Source: Nyssa sinensis
Lineage: Eukaryota > Streptophyta > Magnoliopsida > Cornales > Nyssaceae
Reading direction: 5' to 3'
NCBI GenBank assembly: GCA_008638375.1
Contig: CM018036.1
Location: forward strand, 456,501-520,500
DNA: 64,000 bases
This document shows, one piece after another, positions 51,605-64,000 of this stretch. The stretch's first letter is position 1. Every line of letters starts with the position of its first letter. The notes under the pieces were generated by a model. That model had not been told where the DNA came from. It saw only the letters and a list, made by a program, of their open reading frames with translations, and did no database searches. The position numbers and the translations under genes are program-made.

Positions 51605-51784
51605 CTAGTCATCTCCTTGAATATACCAGCAGAGGAGCATGGTGGCACAACGGCGAAGGATGTAAATTCGGGCTTGTTGCTCCTTCACCAAGGAAGCACA
51701 CTTTCTTGTGAAGCCATGGACCTTTTTCTTTGAAGGGGCATAAGTGCCACTCTTGTAGTGCTGCTTGAGCTTGAGCTCAGCCAT
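51605..51784 (-). CDS. RTFL/DVL: DVL/ROTUNDIFOLIA-like small protein
   Basis: A single-exon 59-residue frame on the minus strand, MAELKLKQHY to WYIQGDD. Residues about 29-58 carry the RTF/DVL domain: CASLVKEQQARIYILRRCA and TMLLCWYIQG. This plant-only family of small plasma-membrane-associated proteins limits cell proliferation along the organ axis; overexpression in Arabidopsis shortens leaves and alters fruit tips. The N-terminal extension is basic, as usual. A TATA box sits 117 bases upstream of the ATG. The frame is intact; which paralogue it represents cannot be told from sequence alone. Confidence 0.95.
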   Translation of the reverse strand: MAELKLKQHYKSGTYAPSKKKVHGFTRKCASLVKEQQARIYILRRCATMLLCWYIQGDD

Positions 51785-51900
51785 GGTTGATGTGATGTTA
51801 TATGGATATGGATATGGATTAAAAAAGGAAAATAAACTGGGGGAAAAAACTCACTATTTGGAGCTAGACCCTGAGAAGGCTGGGTTAAGGAAATTCATGT

Positions 51901-51908
51901 ATTTATAC
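51901..51908 (-). promoter_or_regulatory. TATA box of the DVL-like gene
   Basis: GTATAAATAC on the minus strand, 117 bases upstream of the ATG. It predicts a leader of about 85-90 bases. Confidence 0.6.
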
Positions 51909-53468
51909 CAAGAAAAAGGTTGACTGGGCTTTGAAAGGAGGGGGGATGAACATGGTCAGGTTCGAAAACTGAGGGATTTGCATGGAAATGTGTGTAGCTC
52001 GGCATTGTTTTTCAGGAGTAGCACAGCATTGTTTTTTCTAACAAGGACGATTGGTGAACGTGAGCATGGATTTTTAATGTATATAATAAATGAATATATA
52101 TATATATATACAGTAAAGTGGAATACAAGGGATGATTGTTTTTCTTTTATATATATATATATATATATATATGTTTGAGTGCAAGTAGATTAGAAAAGTG
52201 CCAAAGGAGGCATGAGAGAAGGAGGGCTGCTTAATCAAGACAGGGCAAGGGAAGAGCTATGGGAACAGAGTGTCGGCCAGCTAATCTCAATTTTGAGGTG
52301 GATTAGGAGGCAGGTTTGGTTGGCTTGCACCTTGGCTCGTAATCCCAAGTCCCCTCTCTCTCTCTCTCAAATATATGAATATATTATATATATATATATA
52401 TATAAAGAGGTAAATTATGGATATCATGTAAAAAAAAAATTAATTAAAATACATTGTCTCAGACAAATTCGATATTATAATAACATCATTTTAATATGTT
52501 TGTCTTAACAATTCAAGAATTGGATCATGTACCAATTTTATTGACTCCATCTGTCAGTGAAATAGTAAATTAAAGATGCATGAGATTTCAAATTTGCAAT
52601 GATCTCCAAAGTCAAAGCTCGAATCATGTTGTGGGTAGGATCCACATATGGGAATTGTAATTCTAACCCTTGTTTGCTGCATAGCAAAGAGAAAATTTAC
52701 TCTATATGACCAGTAAATTAACAATCATAAATAAAAAGAAATTTAATTTATTAACATATTATATGAGTGGGTGGTGAAGGTGATGGCATCAACAACAATA
52801 GTGGTAGTGGTGGTGCAATAAGAAAATGGCAACTCTTTGTTCTTTGAGGAAAACTTTTTTTATTATTATGAAAGCTGCTTAGTTAGCTAGTTCTAATCTT
52901 CATTAAAATCATAATTAAGTACGAAATTATCTTTGAGATGCTAGTTCAAATATATAGTGATATTATTTGTTATGTTTGAAATGTTTCTGGTCCACACACA
53001 CACTCACACACATATATATATATATATAATTATTGTAAGACTATATATAATCATTGAACTTTGAAGCTAATAAGATTTTGTAGATAGCCAAATTTTTTCC
53101 ATGTGGATACTGAGATATGATATCTCATCTCATCCTGTTTGTTTATTCTTTCCATATGTCACGTTTTGGGCTGGTCTGCGGACAACCTCAATCTTCATAG
53201 ATTTGGTTTGTTCAACTCCTTGTGAATACATGTATCGCACTATATAAGATTAAGGTTTCTAAACAGCTGGAACACTAGTGACTTATATAAAGAGATTTCT
53301 AGCACAATGGAGTGGGAAAAAAGAAAAAGTGATATAAAACATTTCAGTGGCATATAATACTTTTAGCATTTGATTTATATAGTGAAGTAAAACAGGCCAT
53401 CAGATTGCTTTATGACTGCTATACCTTCCAGTACTGATGGCAACTGATCAGTAGCATGAACTCATTGA

Positions 53469-54345
53469 TACGCCTTTTAAAAGCGTAGGATTTTTATACG
53501 CCTTTTTTATGACCAAACCTGTCAAAAGTCCAAGCAACAGGGCCAAAATTTTCTTTCCAAGCAAAAGCTTGAGTACTCGACTACCATCCACATTGATGAA
53601 ACCCGATGGCCATGGGAACGGCGGCAACAATGGAGGGGTGACGACAGTGGTGATGGTGAGTCTGTGCAGCAACGTGCCTGTAGAGGGCACTGTGATGAAC
53701 AAGATGGTCCAGAACTGCAAGGGTTGACGATGAATAATTTGGAGGATGATGGTGATGACTTTGGGCAACGGTGGAGGACTCCGCGACAATGACGGTGATG
53801 AGTTGGGGACTTTGGTGCTCCTTTCTGCAATGATGAGCAACTGACGGCCGTAGATCTCTTAAATGACATCGATTACTGATGATGGGAACCCCGATTGATG
53901 ATGGGCTCTCCAATGACGAATCTGGACTGGTGCGATCAGTGGAGGGGTGTGATGAACAACAGTGGAAAAACAGATTGATTTTTTTTTAATCAACAGTGAG
54001 ATGTTTATGAAAAATTGTGGGACTGAAATTTTCTCTAATACCAAATCTTTCAGATTTGTACAGAACAAGATACTGCCAAAATTCTCACCCACTGCAATAA
54101 TCTTCTAATATGAGTTGGATGCACTCCCGTGGCCTCTGGATAATCTTGATGTTGCTCTTGTTCTCATTCTCAATGGAAAGAATGCCAAGGGAGATGACAA
54201 AGAAAATCTTGGCTCTGTTCGTTGTGAGCATACAAAAGGCGTATAAAAATCCTACGCCTTTAAAAGGCGTAGGATTTTTATACGCTTTTGACTCAAAAAA
54301 AATTTATAAAAGCGTGTAAAATTTATACGCCTTTCAAAAGGACAT
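53469..54345. mobile_element. Element with about 43-bp inverted ends, possible non-autonomous transposon
   Basis: The segment 53469-53512 (TACGCCTTTTAAAAGCGTAG and on to TATG) recurs in inverted orientation at 54229-54271, with about two or three mismatches over 43 bases. The right copy is part of a near-perfect hairpin centred near 54262, with arms of about 27 bases built on GGCGTATAAAAATCCTACGCC. A weaker copy follows to about 54345. About 715 bases lie between the arms, richer in GC than the flanks. The class is unresolved: I could find neither a target duplication nor CACTA ends. Confidence 0.55.
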
Positions 54346-55481
54346 GGGTCCAGAAAATAAGTTAAAACATGCTTGGATCCGAGAAATAAATTTTATAATT
54401 ACCTGGGTCGGGTCAAAACTTCAAGGGGTATCTCGAGGGGTAAGATCGTTCATCATTGATCAAAAAGTCTGTGTTGTTAGAATCTTAATGGAATCACCTA
54501 CCCAGGATGTATGACCTTACCAATGTACGTGGCTAGTAGGGTGTTGCGTGATACTTGGACAATGGTTTCACGTGTACCTCTTATGGGAAACGTTGTATGT
54601 CCAGAATTTTTTTGACACGATCTTACCACTTGAATTTTTTCTAAAAATGTGTGCATGGCGTAAATGTTGCCACTTGTCCTTGGAAAACCACAAAAATATC
54701 CTTCAAATAATCAGATTACTGCAGCAGTATCCATAGGGATAGGGTGAATTGAATCATGTTAGGCGGTGGTAAAATAACATGCACGTACATCATATACATA
54801 TATATATATATATATTCTACACGATGCATGACCAAAGATTCATACATATGCAGAAGCAGAACCCTTGTCGTTCAAAATATAGAATTGATCAAAGCAACGG
54901 TTCCCAAAATGTTTGGAGCAATGAAAGAACTATGAAGAGTCTACAGCAGACGAAAGGGGAGACTGATCAGAGGGTGACCATGTTCAAAGAATGAAGTAGG
55001 AGAAGAAGAGCGGCAAAAGCCTTAGAGCGTTCCTTCCACGAACATTCCCTTTACGACGATTTAGTACTAGTGTTGTAGTTCACAACTGATCCCAAATACA
55101 TTGAATGTCCAAGAGTGCAGCAAAAGCCACCATCTGTGATCTTAGTGTTTTTCTTTTCTGTTTAATATATGTTGCTTCGATACATCTATGATTCTACAGT
55201 TTAGATTTGACATACAATCTTATCTCTTTCGTTTCGGTTTAAAAAATTCATTCTTTTTCTTTTCAATTGATTGAGATGCTACCATTGGACCAAAGTAGCC
55301 TCCATTGTTTTTGGAAAAAGTTAGGATGTTCTTAATCTATAGTTCTCCATGTGACCGTTACACAGAGTCAAGACTGCTTCTAAATTATTATAAGAACATT
55401 TACACAGAGACCTTCTCCAATCTTTCAATGATTTTTTTGGCATTGCCGCAAAAATATTTGCCACCAATTCGAATGGTTGTG

Positions 55482-64000
<8,519 letters not shown>

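Larger units (their letters stand above)
51785..55481. other. Intergenic region between DVL-like and phytoene desaturase genes
   Basis: AT-rich DNA with many (TA)n tracts (about 52095-52110, 52150-52172, 52382-52404, 53014-53030, 54799-54814) and a short CT run at 52352-52368. The inverted-repeat element lies at 53469-54345. The right end (from about 55300) should hold the PDS 3' UTR. No coding gene is seen. The overlapping open frames at 53448-53913 are low-complexity (His/Ser/Pro-rich) and lie inside the repeat element. Confidence 0.55.

Noticed and set aside
53448..53913. Overlapping 110-130-codon frames, His/Ser/Pro-rich
   Set aside because: Low complexity, several frames at once, inside the inverted-repeat element, with no family match.

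Overview
The window is nuclear DNA of a flowering plant, most likely a eudicot. It is AT-rich and gene-sparse. Its genes have plant-type GT-AG introns, and their products are plant families. Transposons are of plant types (Ty1/copia, hAT, LINE, tRNA-derived SINEs), and (CT)n/(GA)n and (TA)n microsatellites are frequent. I cannot name the species from sequence alone. Long gene-free stretches hold most of the repeats.

Layout, left to right. 1-1782 (-): the 5' part of a gene for a two-RRM-type RNA-binding protein, leaving the window at its left edge. 3203-8065 (+): spliceosomal Sm protein E, six small exons, with a 4.1-kb intron carrying a well-delimited SINE. 9862-14662 (-): plastid 3-phosphoglycerate dehydrogenase (serine synthesis), five exons. 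14.7-23.4 kb: a gene desert with a hAT-like element, tandem repeats, and a GC-richer promoter-like island. 23379-28801 (+): a WSS1-type DNA-dependent metalloprotease with two RanBP2 zinc fingers, four exons, with a LINE fragment in its last intron. 30590-35395 (-): a complete-length but inactivated Ty1/copia element with 263-bp LTRs and a TAATA target duplication. 39578-40666 (+): an intronless MAP kinase kinase of the MKK4/MKK5 group. 44612-47813 (+): a PSY1R/PSKR-type LRR receptor kinase broken by one extra base. 51605-51784 (-): a 59-residue DVL/ROTUNDIFOLIA-like small protein. 53.5-54.3 kb: a repeat with long inverted ends. 55482-63694 (-): phytoene desaturase (carotenoid synthesis), twelve exons, missing its 5' end beyond the right edge and carrying two single-base insertions.

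The genes are independent plant loci and do not form a pathway or cluster. They cover RNA processing, serine synthesis, DNA-protein crosslink repair, stress and peptide signalling, organ-shape control and carotenoid synthesis. I found no convincing undescribed system. The points most worth a second look are three +1 frameshifts in two otherwise well-preserved genes, the inverted-repeat element at 53.5-54.3 kb, the exactly delimited hAT and SINE insertions, and the copia gag start codon that straddles the LTR/primer-site junction.
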